Shown here piece after piece: positions 1-9,397 of a stretch of DNA of 32,591 nucleotides (its first letter is position 1; each line of letters opens with the position of its first letter). A model generated the notes under the pieces. It did no database searches and had not been told where the DNA came from. It was given only the letters and a program-made list of their open reading frames with translations. This DNA is from Laspinema palackyanum D2c. GTDB lineage: Bacteria > Cyanobacteriota > Cyanobacteriia > Cyanobacteriales > Laspinemataceae. The stretch spans positions 179,150 through 211,740 of the forward strand of contig NZ_JAMXFD010000010.1 in NCBI RefSeq assembly GCF_025370875.1, given 5' to 3'. Position numbers and translations under genes: made by a program.

Positions 1-1
1 C

Positions 2-109
2 ACCGATGATGATGATGTCACCGATGATGATGATGCTGATGATGTCACCGATGATGATGATGCTGATGACGTCACCGATGATGTTGATGATGCCGATGAT
101 GTCTCCGAT
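2..109 (+). repeat. In-frame 27-30 nt tandem repeat encoding an Asp-rich linker
   Basis: About four imperfect units read T-D-D-D-D-A-D-D-V, each beginning with an ACC codon followed by GAT runs. The array continues out of the left edge, so its full length is unknown. It lies immediately before the first RTX nonapeptide and probably forms a disordered acidic spacer. Confidence 0.8.
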
Positions 110-691
110 AATATGCTCACGGGTGGAGAAGGCAACGACACCTTGATGGGGGGTCGGGGTAACGATACCCTGATGGGAGACAGTGGCGATGACTTCCTGT
201 TTGGAGTGTCAGGCAATAACTACCTAGAGGGTGGAGAAGGTGACGACACCCTGCTTGGTGGGACCGGCAATGATACGCTCATCGGCGGCAGCGGTAACAA
301 CTTCCTGAATGGTGGATCCGGTGCCGATACCCTCACGGGTGGATCCGGTGACGATACCCTCCGGGGTGGATCCGGTGCAGATGTCTTCGTGTTCGATGGC
401 AGTACCCTCGGTAGCGAGACGGAAGCAGGGGATGACGAGAACGCCACCCAGCAAGATCTGATTTTGGACTTCAATGGCGAAGAAGGAGACGTTATCCAAA
501 TTGACGGCGCTACTTTTGGGATTACGAATATCTCCGACTTGTTTGTTGAAAATGGTTCGGACGGGTTTGGCATCGCCACCACTACTTTACAAAACGGAGA
601 CATCCTTTCCACGATTACCTTTAGTGCAAATTACTCCCTAGAGGTCTTATCTGAGGTAGAACTCACGGAAGATAACTTCCTACTGATGTAA
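2..691 (+). CDS. RTX (hemolysin-type) calcium-binding protein, 3' part only
   Basis: The reading frame is open from base 2, so the gene begins outside the window; the ATG at 113 is internal, not the start. The visible part opens with an Asp-rich stretch of T-D-D-D-D-A-D-D-V units. It continues with about ten glycine-rich nonapeptides of the GGxGxDxLx type (for example [10 protein letters not shown]), the calcium-binding parallel beta-roll of RTX proteins. It ends in a non-repeat tail carrying the LDFNGEEGDVI motif that commonly closes such proteins. RTX proteins are exported by type I secretion, with the signal in the last 50-60 residues; no secretion genes are present here. The C-terminal 80 residues closely match those of the protein at 1894-7056, so the two are tandem paralogs. 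Function beyond a calcium-folded extracellular protein cannot be stated. Confidence 0.85.
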   Translation, partial: TDDDDVTDDDDADDVTDDDDADDVTDDVDDADDVSDNMLTGGEGNDTLMGGRGNDTLMGDSGDDFLFGVSGNNYLEGGEGDDTLLGGTGNDTLIGGSGNNFLNGGSGADTLTGGSGDDTLRGGSGADVFVFDGSTLGSETEAGDDENATQQDLILDFNGEEGDVIQIDGATFGITNISDLFVENGSDGFGIATTTLQNGDILSTITFSANYSLEVLSEVELTEDNFLLM

Positions 692-742
692 GGTCAGTCC
701 CTAGAGGGGATCAACAACATCTAGGGATTAATCTATAGAGCG

Positions 743-777
743 ATCGCACCCCTGTTAAAGCGGGTGCGATTTCTTTT
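743..777 (+). terminator. Rho-independent terminator of the first RTX gene
   Basis: A 9-bp stem (ATCGCACCC pairing with GGGTGCGAT) with a 10-nt loop is followed by TTTCTTTT, starting 52 bases after the stop codon. The left arm is part of a HIP1-like GCGATCGC site. The same element recurs after the second RTX gene at 7107-7142. Confidence 0.85.
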
Positions 778-789
778 GCCATCATCCTA

Positions 790-818
790 TCCCCCGGAGT
801 TTGGCTAAACCTGGGGGA
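790..818. repeat. Hairpin-forming inverted repeat
   Basis: TCCCCC pairs with GGGGGA, and the stem extends with GTTT/AAAC around a GGCT loop with one bulged base. It sits just downstream of the terminator at 743-777 and has no T-tract. It may be a second transcript-end structure or a small dispersed repeat. Confidence 0.5.
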
Positions 819-1440
819 AGTTCCTGGCGCTTTGGGTGAGGCGATCGCCTCCTCAAATCGGGTATCCGGTTTTTTCAGGTCCTGAATTCGACATCTGCGC
901 CCGAGGTCCCCATACCCAAGTACCCCTTGACCAGAGGTTCCATTGCTCAGATGGGTGGATATTTGCCATGCCATTCCCCGAATCGCGATCGGAATTTCCA
1001 CAGCGGGAACAAAACCCGACTCTTTTAAATCTAATCATTACATGATGCCGGTGAGTCCCCGTCGGAAAAGATAGAGTTTCTGTCTAAAGGCTATATTCAC
1101 CCCCATCTGGAAATCCATCGGGATTTTTTTCAGATTCTTGTTCAAACTGTCCCTAATCCTAAAATTTTATCCTGGGTTTGTCTGTCCCCCCTATTTTTTT
1201 TAATGAAGCTAACTCCCGTGACCCCTGCTTTCTTTCCCCTGCGCCCTATGACAGCATTCCTGACATCAAAACTGGGTATTTTTTCCTCTTAATATCTCCT
1301 CTGGCTACCCTGAATCCTTTTAATTATTTATAGAAAAGTGAATTTTCTCTCTTTAAAAAAAACCGTAGCTAATCAGATTTTAACGAAGCTACCCATTGAA
1401 TAAAATTAGGATTCAATCATTTTATTAATTAAATTTTAGC

Positions 1441-1463
1441 GGTTATAAATAGTATTTATAACC
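1441..1463. repeat. AT-rich perfect palindrome
   Basis: Two 11-bp arms, GGTTATAAATA and TATTTATAACC, are separated by a single G. It lies about 430 bases upstream of the large RTX gene in an AT-rich stretch. It could be a protein-binding site or a chance AT palindrome. Confidence 0.5.
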
Positions 1464-1713
1464 TAATTTTTCATGGACTTTAATTGAATGGAGTTTTGAG
1501 GATTGATGAAAATAATTTCCGTGGAATTGCGGAGAGTTCCCCTGAATATTTAGGGTAAGCTAAACCCAGGAAAATGAATTAAAAATATTGTAAAGAGCAA
1601 ATTTATCCTGAGCGTTAACTCAATTTTCCTTATTTGAGACGCGGCCCCAGATGACATCTACAAACCGGATTGAGCTTGTAAGAAAATGAAAAGTGGTTTT
1701 CTCCCAAAAATCA

Positions 1714-1792
1714 GGGATAGTTCCTAAGAATACCCGAGGCGATCGCCGCCAAATCCTGAAACCGGGAAGCTTAAATTTTAGGGAACTATCCC
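1714..1792. repeat. Long-range inverted repeat upstream of the large RTX gene
   Basis: The arm GGGATAGTTCC at 1714-1724 is matched by its reverse complement GGAACTATCCC at 1782-1792, and the pairing extends into CTAA/TTAG with one extra base. The arms flank about 57 bases containing a GCGATCGC site. If transcribed it would fold as a stem about 100 bases before the start codon. Confidence 0.5.
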
Positions 1793-1880
1793 CCCCCTAA
1801 ATCGAAATAATGTGGGGGATTGTTACCCGCCTTTAACCCGAAAAGGCATCACTTAAAACAGCTATTGTTTGCATTAACCT

Positions 1881-1896
1881 ACGGAGATTGGCTATG
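1881..1896 (+). promoter_or_regulatory. Ribosome binding site that sets the start of the large RTX gene
   Basis: ACGGAG ends 7 bases before the ATG at 1894. An in-frame TTG at 1888 lies only one base after this motif, too close to be the start, so ATG 1894 is preferred. Confidence 0.75.
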
Positions 1897-4800
1897 AATC
1901 CTGACGAGACCGTCCTAGAAGAAACTACCGAAGAAACTGCCACAGTTACAACCACCAATACCCAAGAAACTGCCGCACCCAAAACGATTACCGTTGAAGT
2001 GAGTAGCTTCACCGGAGATAATGCCAGTGGTAAACTGATTCTCGAAGAAACCGCCGCAGGCATTAACGTTACCGTGAAAGATGTCACCCCGATCGCAGAC
2101 ATTAGAGGGGTATTTTTCAACCTAGCTGATGATGCTTTACTCACTGGATTGAAAATTTCCGGCAGTGACGTCACAAATTCCGCCTTTGGATCCGGTGGAA
2201 GTATCAGTGGGGATGCGAATGTCACCCCAAGATCCTTTGAGGGGAACGTAGAAATCGGCACCTCCGGAATCGGCAAAGACGATATTACTACCACCAGTTT
2301 TACCCTCTCCCACGAATCCGAAACCTTGACTTTGGATCAGTTTTTAGGTCAAAGTCTGGGATTACGCCTCACCAGTGTGGGAACGGACAATCGCGAAGGC
2401 AGCAGCAAACTTGAAGGTATCGCACCCACCACATTAACTGAAGTGGTGCCGAAACCCGAGGAAACTCCAGAAGAACCCGTTGCCGAAACCGAAACAGAAG
2501 TCGAAGAAGTCGCAGAAGAAGAAGTCCCTGCCACCGATGAAGGTGATGATGTTGCCGAGGATGGGGAAGTCACCACGGATGAAGGGGATGATGCGATCGG
2601 TGATGACGGTGAAGATGTCATTGATGATGGCGAAGCGGTTGTTGATGATGACATTGATGATGGCGAAGCGGTTGATGATGCCGAAGAAATGGAAATCGAC
2701 GACGATGCCGATGTCGATCCGGAAATCAAAGAACTGGTTACCGCTTATTGCGATGAAGAAGAATATTTAGCGGAAAACCCGGACGTTGTTGAAGCCGTCG
2801 AACAGGGTTTATTCAAGAGTGGGTTACAACACGCCTACACATTTGGATATAAAGAGGAACGGAAAATCATCGCTGGGTTTGATGCGACTTTTTATGTAGA
2901 AAGTAATCTTGATGTCAAAGAGGCGATCGCCAAGGGAAACTTTGAAAGCGGACTGCACCATTTCCTCAAGTTTGGCTGCAAAGAAAATCGCCCTCCCAAC
3001 CTCGCCTACAACGAACAAGAATATCTAGCCAGTAATGCAGACGTAAACGAAGCCGTTCAAGCCGGAGAATTTAGCAGTGGACTCACCCACTGGCTCCAAA
3101 ATGGACGCTTTGAAATCCGCACCTTCAGCAGTTTTTTCAGCGGCCAATTTTACCTGCAACAATATGAAGATGTTGCCGAGGCCTTAAAAACAGGCAAAAT
3201 TAAAAGCGTCTTCTCCCACTTCTTAAATCACGGCATCTTTGAAGGACGTATTCCCAGCGAATCCTTCAATATGGAGAGTTACTTACAACAGTATCCAGAA
3301 GTAGCTGAAGGCATCAAAAACGGTCAATTCTCCAGTGCCATTTCCCACTTCTTCCAGTTGGGATTCTTGAGGGGATTCCTGCCGAATCCCCCCATGCCAG
3401 AAGCAGAAATGCCGACAGAGGACGATGACCTAGAAACTGAGGATGGCTCCACCTCAGAAGAGACCACCGGCGGTCCCTCCATCGTCTTCAATCAGCCGCC
3501 TACTCCGCCAACAATCCCCACCCCTGGTGAACAACCCACTGCGGAAGAGGATCCGGCTCTGACGGAAGAAACAGAAGCGATCGCCAAAACCGGCATCTTT
3601 AACCAAGACTTCTTCCTCGCTCAACTGCCGGAACAAATCCGCGAACTCATCGGATCAGGCAAGCAATTCCGCAGCGTCCTCGAATACTACCTCCTCGAAG
3701 GACAATTCGACGCAGAAATCAGCCAGAAGAGTTTCAGTCCCCTGTTCGATTTGAAATTCTACTTAGAGCAAAATCCCCAAATTAAAGAACTCATTGAATC
3801 TGGGGAATACGAAAGCGTCTTCGATTACTTCCTGAAAGTTGGACAAGCTCAAGGCGATGTTCCTACCCAGTTCTTTGATGCCGAATACTTCTTACAGCAA
3901 TATTCAGAAGTTCAACAACTGATCGCCAGTGGAAAATATACCAGCGTCTTTGAATACTTCATGCAAGAAGGCTTTGAAAAAGGCCAAAATCCTCTCCCTG
4001 AATTTGATGCAGAGTTCTATATAGAACAATTAGAGAAATATGCAGCGGAAAATCCGGACTTCGAGATGCCGGAAATTCCCTCCGGTGCAACCGCCGCCCA
4101 AAAATTCCAGATTGCCTTTACCCACTTTATTAGTATCGGCATCGAAATTGGCATCACCGCCAGCGCCACCTTCAAGGAAGAAGTCTTCTTACAGCAGCTA
4201 AGTGAAGAAGAAAAAGCCCTGATTGGAGAAGGCAAGCAATATCCCACTGCCTTTGCCTACTACCTCAAAGTCGGAAAAGAAGAAGGACTGCTTCCCTCGG
4301 CTGACATCACCATTCCCGAATGTGCCGACTTGGAAGAAGGTTTAGAACCCAGCCAGTTTAATGCCAACAATGCCATCATTGGTACGGAAGAGAACGACGT
4401 CCTCTTAGGTGCTAAGAACAAAGATGTGGTTATTGGCGGCGAAGGTGGCGATACCTTAATCGGTGGCAAAGGTAAATCCGTACTCTTTGGCGAAGCGGGG
4501 GATGACTTGCTCATTGGCAGCAAGAAAGAAGACACCCTAATAGGTGGCGATGGCAACGACACCCTGATCAGCAACAAAGGTAAAGACTTACTCATCGGGG
4601 GTGCAGGGGACGATTTAATCATCGGTGGCGATAAGAAAGATACCCTCTGTGGCGGTGAAGGCAACGACACCCTAATCGGAGGCGGCAAAGGAAAGAGCTT
4701 GCTCATCGGTGATGAAGGGAATGACTACCTTTATACCAGCGGTGGCAAATCCGATAGTCTCGTCGGTGGTGAAGGCAGCGATACCTTTATCCTGGACCTG

Positions 4801-7056
4801 AGTGCAGACAAAGGGAAGCACCGGAGCACGATTTTCGACTTCAATGCTGAAGACGGCGACAAAATCGAACTCGTCGGCAGCACTTTGACGGCGGAACAAA
4901 TTTTAAGTTCTGCTCAAGTGAGCGAAGTTGAACAAACCGCTGAAGATGGAACCGTTACAACCAAGTTCCTAAGCGTACTTAATTTCAGTGCAAAAGGCGC
5001 TGTCAATGTTTGGTCCGATGCAGCGCTATCTGCCACCGATATTTCCGTCGTCACGACCCCCAGCATCAGCGTAGAGGGTGTGGAAATGCCCGACGTGGAA
5101 GAATTGACTCAAGTCAGCAAGCTGTTCAACGCTGAGTTCTATCTGGCAACCTATTCTCAAGTCACAGAACTGATTGCCTCCGGGGAATACAGCAGCGCCT
5201 TAGACCACTTCCTGCAAGTCGGTAAAACTGAGGGTCTCAGTCCTAATCCCTTCTTTGACGCGGCGTTCTATGTGGATCAATATCCGGAAGTCGCCGAACG
5301 GGTTGCTTCTGGGGAATATAGCAGTCCCTTAGACCACTTTATGAGTGTTGGACTCTCTGAAGGTTGGGTTGCCAGTGCGCTGTTTGAAGAATCCTTCTAT
5401 ACCGAGAAGTATCCGGAAGTTGCCGAACTGGTTGCTTCTGGGGAATACAGTAGCGCCTTTGCTTACTTCGTGCAGGTTGGATTCTTTGAAGGACAGGTAT
5501 CCTGTGAATTCTTTGAAGAGGAATTCTATCTCACTCAGCCCGGTGTCACAGAGGCGATCGCCTCCGGTGAATACAGCAGCGCCTTCGCTCACTTCGCTGA
5601 AGTCGGACTCTCCATCGGTTTAGTAGCCACTTCTGAATTCAACATTGAATTCTATCTCTCCCTACTCGATGAAGAAACCAAAGCCCTCATCGGTGAAGGC
5701 AAAGAATATGCCAGTGCCTTTGAACACTACATCGAAGTCGGTCAATTTGAAGGACTGGTGACCGTCGCACCGGATACGGCCCTAGAGTCTCTGCCCAGTT
5801 GTGACGACCTCGAAATCGAAATTCCCAGTGTGGATACTATCAACGTCAAAGGCAAGAACGTTTTAGTTGCCGACGGTGATGGCGGTGTCTCCCTCAAAGC
5901 TGAAAAACGCATCGATATCCTCATCGGCGGTGAAGGCAATGATTCCCTCATCGGCGGTAAACGCAAAGACATGATCTTCGGTATCGCTGGGGATAACTTC
6001 ATCGAAGGCAACAACCAACACGACACTCTGATTGGCGGCACAGGCAATGACTCGATCTTTGGTGCCAACGGAAATGACCTCCTGATTGCTGACCTAGAAG
6101 TGTTTGAAGCCTTAATGAACGGGGAAGACATCGGACTCATCCATGATGAAGAGGATGATGCAGCCAAAGGTGATGAAGTTGTTGCTGAAGGCGATGCAGC
6201 CGAAGGTGATGAAGTTGCTGCCGAAGGCGATGCAGCCGAAGGTGATGAAGTTGCTGCCGAAGAGGATACAGCCGAAGGTGATGAAGTTGTTGCCGAAGAG
6301 GATACAGCCGAAGGTGATGAAGTTGTTGCCGAAGGCGAGCCCGTTGTCGAAGCGGATCCCGTTGTCGAAGCTGATGATAACCTCGAAGACAGCGATGGCG
6401 AGGATAACCTCGAAGGGGACAATGCCGACGATCTGCTCATGGGTGGCAATAACTATCTAGAAGGCGGTAATGGCAAAGACACCATTATTGGGGGTCGCGG
6501 TAACGATACCCTGATGGGTGACAATGGCAATGACTTCCTCTGTGGTGTTGCTGGCGATAACTACTTAGAAGGTGGGAATGGCAAAGATACCCTGATCGGT
6601 GGGTTTGGAAATGACATCCTCATGGGTGGCAATGGAAAAGACTTGCTGATTGGCGGCGACGGTGACGATACCCTGTATGGTGGGTCGGGTAAAGATACCC
6701 TCGTCGGTGGGAAAGGTGCAGATGTCTTTGTCTTAGATGGTGATGTTCTCCTCGACGATATCGAAGAGGGTGACAGCGAAAGCAGCACAACTGCTCGCAA
6801 GAAAGGCAAAAAGCAAGACGTGATTTTGGACTTCAATGCCGAAGAAGGTGACGTCATCAAGTTTGCTGGTGCAACCTTCGGGATTAGCAATCTCTCTGAT
6901 TTGTTTGATGCCACCAATACTACGGACGATTTAGGGATTTCTTCGTCTACCCTTGAGTCCGGACAGATTGTTTCCACGATTACCTTTAGTGCGGAATACT
7001 CCCTAACGGTGTTCTCTCAAGTTGAGATTACCGAAGAGAGCTTACTGCTGATGTAA
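1894..7056 (+). CDS. Giant RTX mosaic protein with fifteen ~43-residue FYL-type repeats
   Basis: A 1720-residue acidic protein, probably exported by type I secretion because it has no signal peptide and an RTX C-terminus. Order of parts, in approximate residues: a beta-rich N-terminal domain (23-190); a D/E-rich linker (190-280); five repeats (280-503); a Pro/acidic linker; five more repeats (567-806); RTX block 1 (825-967) with a [12 protein letters not shown] tail; five repeats (1078-1293); RTX block 2 (1318-1400); an acidic 12-residue tandem repeat (1423-1510); RTX block 3 (1511-1616); and a final tail containing [11 protein letters not shown]. The ~43-residue repeat reads roughly F-x3-FYL-x2[17 protein letters not shown]2-HF-x2-VG-x2-EG and looks helical; similar repeats occur in bacterial glycosyltransferase and RTX proteins. 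Many RTX units carry Lys where Asn is usual (for example [10 protein letters not shown]). The tail is paralogous to that of the gene ending at 691. The biological role is unknown; a surface or matrix protein is likely. Confidence 0.85.
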   Translation: MNPDETVLEETTEETATVTTTNTQETAAPKTITVEVSSFTGDNASGKLILEETAAGINVTVKDVTPIADIRGVFFNLADDALLTGLKISGSDVTNSAFGSGGSISGDANVTPRSFEGNVEIGTSGIGKDDITTTSFTLSHESETLTLDQFLGQSLGLRLTSVGTDNREGSSKLEGIAPTTLTEVVPKPEETPEEPVAETETEVEEVAEEEVPATDEGDDVAEDGEVTTDEGDDAIGDDGEDVIDDGEAVVDDDIDDGEAVDDAEEMEIDDDADVDPEIKELVTAYCDEEEYLAENPDVVEAVEQGLFKSGLQHAYTFGYKEERKIIAGFDATFYVESNLDVKEAIAKGNFESGLHHFLKFGCKENRPPNLAYNEQEYLASNADVNEAVQAGEFSSGLTHWLQNGRFEIRTFSSFFSGQFYLQQYEDVAEALKTGKIKSVFSHFLNHGIFEGRIPSESFNMESYLQQYPEVAEGIKNGQFSSAISHFFQLGFLRGFLPNPPMPEAEMPTEDDDLETEDGSTSEETTGGPSIVFNQPPTPPTIPTPGEQPTAEEDPALTEETEAIAKTGIFNQDFFLAQLPEQIRELIGSGKQFRSVLEYYLLEGQFDAEISQKSFSPLFDLKFYLEQNPQIKELIESGEYESVFDYFLKVGQAQGDVPTQFFDAEYFLQQYSEVQQLIASGKYTSVFEYFMQEGFEKGQNPLPEFDAEFYIEQLEKYAAENPDFEMPEIPSGATAAQKFQIAFTHFISIGIEIGITASATFKEEVFLQQLSEEEKALIGEGKQYPTAFAYYLKVGKEEGLLPSADITIPECADLEEGLEPSQFNANNAIIGTEENDVLLGAKNKDVVIGGEGGDTLIGGKGKSVLFGEAGDDLLIGSKKEDTLIGGDGNDTLISNKGKDLLIGGAGDDLIIGGDKKDTLCGGEGNDTLIGGGKGKSLLIGDEGNDYLYTSGGKSDSLVGGEGSDTFILDLSADKGKHRSTIFDFNAEDGDKIELVGSTLTAEQILSSAQVSEVEQTAEDGTVTTKFLSVLNFSAKGAVNVWSDAALSATDISVVTTPSISVEGVEMPDVEELTQVSKLFNAEFYLATYSQVTELIASGEYSSALDHFLQVGKTEGLSPNPFFDAAFYVDQYPEVAERVASGEYSSPLDHFMSVGLSEGWVASALFEESFYTEKYPEVAELVASGEYSSAFAYFVQVGFFEGQVSCEFFEEEFYLTQPGVTEAIASGEYSSAFAHFAEVGLSIGLVATSEFNIEFYLSLLDEETKALIGEGKEYASAFEHYIEVGQFEGLVTVAPDTALESLPSCDDLEIEIPSVDTINVKGKNVLVADGDGGVSLKAEKRIDILIGGEGNDSLIGGKRKDMIFGIAGDNFIEGNNQHDTLIGGTGNDSIFGANGNDLLIADLEVFEALMNGEDIGLIHDEEDDAAKGDEVVAEGDAAEGDEVAAEGDAAEGDEVAAEEDTAEGDEVVAEEDTAEGDEVVAEGEPVVEADPVVEADDNLEDSDGEDNLEGDNADDLLMGGNNYLEGGNGKDTIIGGRGNDTLMGDNGNDFLCGVAGDNYLEGGNGKDTLIGGFGNDILMGGNGKDLLIGGDGDDTLYGGSGKDTLVGGKGADVFVLDGDVLLDDIEEGDSESSTTARKKGKKQDVILDFNAEEGDVIKFAGATFGISNLSDLFDATNTTDDLGISSSTLESGQIVSTITFSAEYSLTVFSQVEITEESLLLM
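6160..6339 (+). repeat. Five 36-bp in-frame tandem repeats
   Basis: Five copies of a 36-bp unit encode [15 protein letters not shown]. Copies differ at a few positions (GAAGGC versus GAAGAG; GTTGTT versus GTTGCT). They lie between RTX blocks 2 and 3 of the giant RTX protein and form an acidic spacer comparable in place to the one at 2-109. Confidence 0.85.
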
Positions 7057-7106
7057 GGTGAATCTGAACTGGAAGCAGCAGAATCCAGTAATCGATAAAT
7101 AAGGCG

Positions 7107-7142
7107 ATCGCACCCCTGTTACAGCGGGTGCGATTTCTTTTT
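7107..7142 (+). terminator. Rho-independent terminator of the giant RTX gene
   Basis: ATCGCACCC pairs with GGGTGCGAT, and an inner CTG/CAG pairing closes the loop. A TTTCTTTTT tract follows, and the element begins 50 bases after the stop. It is nearly identical to the terminator at 743-777, differing mainly in one loop base. Confidence 0.9.
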
Positions 7143-7211
7143 GTACCCCCTGAAGTCCCTCAATCCTCCTTCCGTTAAAATTAAAACAATCCCACCGCCA
7201 ACCTGGACAAT

Positions 7212-7973
7212 ATGCGCGAAAATCAACTCAAACGCAAACTCCAACAGGGTGAAACCGTTCTCGGCCCTTTTATCAACTGTCCCTATCCCGCCTTTATCGA
7301 AATTTGTGGTCATGCCGGATTTGACTTTGCCGTAATTGACCTCGAACATGGCCCTTTACATATCCTCGCTGCCGAAGACCTCTGTCGCGCTGCGGATTCA
7401 GTGGGACTTTCCCCGATCGTGCGAGTTTCCAAAAACGATGCTTCTCAAATTCAACGAGCCCTTGATATTGGCAGTGCCGGGGTCCAGGTCCCGCAAATCG
7501 AAACCCAAGCGGATGCTGCCACGGTCATTCAGAGTGCCAAATATAACCCCATCGGGACAAGAGGTCTCTCCTTCGGCACCCGCGCCGGTGCCTACACCTC
7601 CGCAGGCACAAACATCACCGATCGCCTCAATGCCGAATCCCTCGCGATCGTTCATGTCGAAGGTCAAATCGGCATCCAAAACTTAGCCGAAATTGTCACC
7701 GTTCCCCACATTGACGTAATTTTTCTCGGTCCTTATGACCTCTCCCAATCCCTCGGTATCCCCGGCCAAGTGGAGGACCCCCGAGTAGTCGCACTGATGA
7801 AAGATGCTGTAACAACCATTCGCAATGCAGGCAAAGCAGTCGGAACCTTTACCACCACCCCGGAAACCGCGAAACAGTGGATCGATGTCGGCGTGCAATA
7901 TATAGGCTTAGGCATGGATGTTAGCATATTCTTCAAAGCCTGTCAGTCGTTGGTCAAAGCAGTGCGGAGTTAA
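7212..7973 (+). CDS. HpcH/HpaI family class II aldolase
   Basis: A 253-residue TIM-barrel enzyme of the HpcH/HpaI family, which makes or cleaves 4-hydroxy-2-oxo acids to pyruvate (or a related 2-oxo acid) and an aldehyde using a divalent metal. The catalytic positions known from E. coli HpaI are all present with an offset of one: D43 and H46 in FAVIDLEHGP, R71 in IVRVSK, metal ligands E150 in VHVEGQ and D176 in GPYDLS. The GTRGLSFGTRAG segment matches the family's phosphate/substrate loop. Full length for the family and presumably cytoplasmic. It lies between the RTX terminator and the promoter at 8024, so it may be monocistronic. The natural substrate cannot be told from the sequence; macrophomate-synthase-like and 2-keto-3-deoxy-acid aldolases belong to the same superfamily. 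Confidence 0.9.
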   Translation: MRENQLKRKLQQGETVLGPFINCPYPAFIEICGHAGFDFAVIDLEHGPLHILAAEDLCRAADSVGLSPIVRVSKNDASQIQRALDIGSAGVQVPQIETQADAATVIQSAKYNPIGTRGLSFGTRAGAYTSAGTNITDRLNAESLAIVHVEGQIGIQNLAEIVTVPHIDVIFLGPYDLSQSLGIPGQVEDPRVVALMKDAVTTIRNAGKAVGTFTTTPETAKQWIDVGVQYIGLGMDVSIFFKACQSLVKAVRS

Positions 7974-8023
7974 ACTAATTTTCTGTAAACAATTTAAAGT
8001 TTATCAGCAGTGGTGTGCTGATG

Positions 8024-8059
8024 TTGCAGGATGTAAGCATGGCACTATAATCAATAGTG
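8024..8059 (+). promoter_or_regulatory. Putative sigma-70 promoter with an operator-like palindrome over the -10
   Basis: TTGCAG at 8024-8029 and a consensus TATAAT at 8046-8051 are separated by 16 bases. An inverted repeat, CACTAT-N5-ATAGTG at 8043-8059, covers the -10 box and could be a repressor site. Transcription would start about 70 bases before the gene at 8129. Confidence 0.6.
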
Positions 8060-8128
8060 TCTTTCTCTCAAATGGGACAATCGTCTCCCTTTCCTTTCTT
8101 GACTCTAACATCAGGAGTATAATCTATC

Positions 8129-9373
8129 ATGTTATATGACATTCCCGGTCGGGCCGACTCCATCATCAGTAGCGACCTCCTCGAACAGTGGAATCAAACG
8201 ATTCAAAACGCTTACGATCGCTTAGGTAACTGGAAAAATCGCTTTTTCACCCTCGACCCCAGTTCTCTCAAAAATCCAGTCCGCGCCCCGATTAAGTGGT
8301 TTGGCGACCCTGCCGAACCTGCATTCTGTCTGGATGAACCCACCGCGAAACAATTGTGCGACTGGGGCGTTCCAGGGCGTCATGTTTTGCACAATGAATA
8401 CTGTGAATATCGGGTTATTGAGAAACCCGATACCACGGGAAAAATGCGCCCGAAACGAGTGGAAGTCACCACTGAACTGCGAGAATACTGGACTTGTATT
8501 GCTAAATTCGATCCCGTTGCAGTTCGGGCAATGGTGGAGAATGTCCTGGGATTTTTGCCCAGTTGGGAAGCTCTTTATGGCGTCAGCAACCCCTCGCTAC
8601 TCAGTCCCCGTCAGCGAGAAATCGCCTTTTCTCGACTGGTTTCCGGTCATGGCAATAACGCGGAGTTAGTTGCTGCCGCGGTTCCTGAGCAACCAATTGG
8701 GGCATTAAATCAAGACAATGCGCTGTTTATGACCCATCCGATTAATGGATTGGATGATTTGCTATATATTGTGATGTTTGGAGCCGCCCCCTACGTTATT
8801 CGCACCGACACTGGGCTAAAATCTGCCGTGCGAGAACAAATTTTCCGGCAATACAATGTAGAAGGGTTGGCCTGTCGTCATGCAGATCCAGCAGCGGCAA
8901 TGGGGGCGCAAGGGGCGGCGATGAATGGTCAGACGGTGGCATTTGACAATCCCCTGGGAATGTATATTTTGTCGTTTAATCATCCAGTATTCAGATATCA
9001 AGACCAAGCTGTTCCCGAGGAGTGGATTCGCTTCAGTCGAGGAGAAAAAGATATGTATCAACGTCTGGTATTTGGCCCGAGTGACGCTGATGAAGCCTTT
9101 TTAGATGATATTGTTGTGGAAGTTGGGTCAGATATTCAACCCCTGACGGGTGGGTTTCAAGTGCTACAACAGATTGAAATTGGACCAATTATTGTCGTGG
9201 GAGAACCTACTCCAGTGGCGGCAGATGAATATGTCATTCTGCGGACGAGTGCCGACCCCATTCGCTGTCGAGATGCGGGGATTTGCGATCGCATTTATCA
9301 ATTAAAACAGCAGTATGATACCGCACAGAAAATCGGTCGCGTTGCTCCTCGGCAAATGGGCGTCCTCTCTTAA
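8129..9373 (+). CDS. Unrecognised 414-residue protein paired with a Dyp-type peroxidase
   Basis: I do not recognise this family. The start ATG is preceded by AGGAG 11 bases upstream. The protein has no signal peptide, no membrane segment and no low-complexity region, so it is probably soluble and cytoplasmic. It holds several Cys residues in short contexts (FCLDEP, QLCDWG, NEYCEY, EYWTCI, LACRHAD, IRCRDAGIC). A central stretch, SGHGNNAELVAAA, is followed by a moderately hydrophobic LLYIVMFGAAPYVI segment. A conserved-looking DNPLGMYILSFNHPVF lies near residue 275-290. Only 24 bases separate its stop from the start of the peroxidase at 9398, so the two are very likely co-transcribed from the promoter at 8024. 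Their equal length is coincidence as far as I can see; I found no sequence resemblance. A role as partner, regulator or substrate protein of the peroxidase is inference from context. Confidence 0.8.
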   Translation: MLYDIPGRADSIISSDLLEQWNQTIQNAYDRLGNWKNRFFTLDPSSLKNPVRAPIKWFGDPAEPAFCLDEPTAKQLCDWGVPGRHVLHNEYCEYRVIEKPDTTGKMRPKRVEVTTELREYWTCIAKFDPVAVRAMVENVLGFLPSWEALYGVSNPSLLSPRQREIAFSRLVSGHGNNAELVAAAVPEQPIGALNQDNALFMTHPINGLDDLLYIVMFGAAPYVIRTDTGLKSAVREQIFRQYNVEGLACRHADPAAAMGAQGAAMNGQTVAFDNPLGMYILSFNHPVFRYQDQAVPEEWIRFSRGEKDMYQRLVFGPSDADEAFLDDIVVEVGSDIQPLTGGFQVLQQIEIGPIIVVGEPTPVAADEYVILRTSADPIRCRDAGICDRIYQLKQQYDTAQKIGRVAPRQMGVLS

Positions 9374-9397
9374 CCCTAACTTTCAGCAACTTTAATC

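Larger units (their letters stand above)
692..1880. other. 1.2-kb non-coding region between the RTX paralogs
   Basis: No convincing gene is present: the short open frames at 711-1045 lack ribosome sites and recognisable protein features. The first 160 bases hold a terminator and a second hairpin. The middle (about 1300-1600) is markedly AT-rich and contains a perfect 23-bp palindrome. The last 170 bases hold a long-range inverted repeat. The region presumably carries the promoter of the large RTX gene, but I could not pick a convincing -35/-10 pair. Confidence 0.6.

Noticed and set aside
711-1045. Overlapping short open frames on both strands in the first intergenic region
   Set aside because: They cross the terminator or hairpins, lack ribosome sites and show no protein-like composition.
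4260-6449. Long minus-strand open frames (4260-4706 and 5742-6449) inside the giant RTX gene
   Set aside because: They are Pro/Ser-rich mirror images of repetitive Gly/Asp codons in the real gene and have no domains or ribosome sites.
7918-8139. Small plus-strand open frame across the aldolase end and the promoter at 8024
   Set aside because: It overlaps two real genes and the promoter, and has no ribosome site or protein features.
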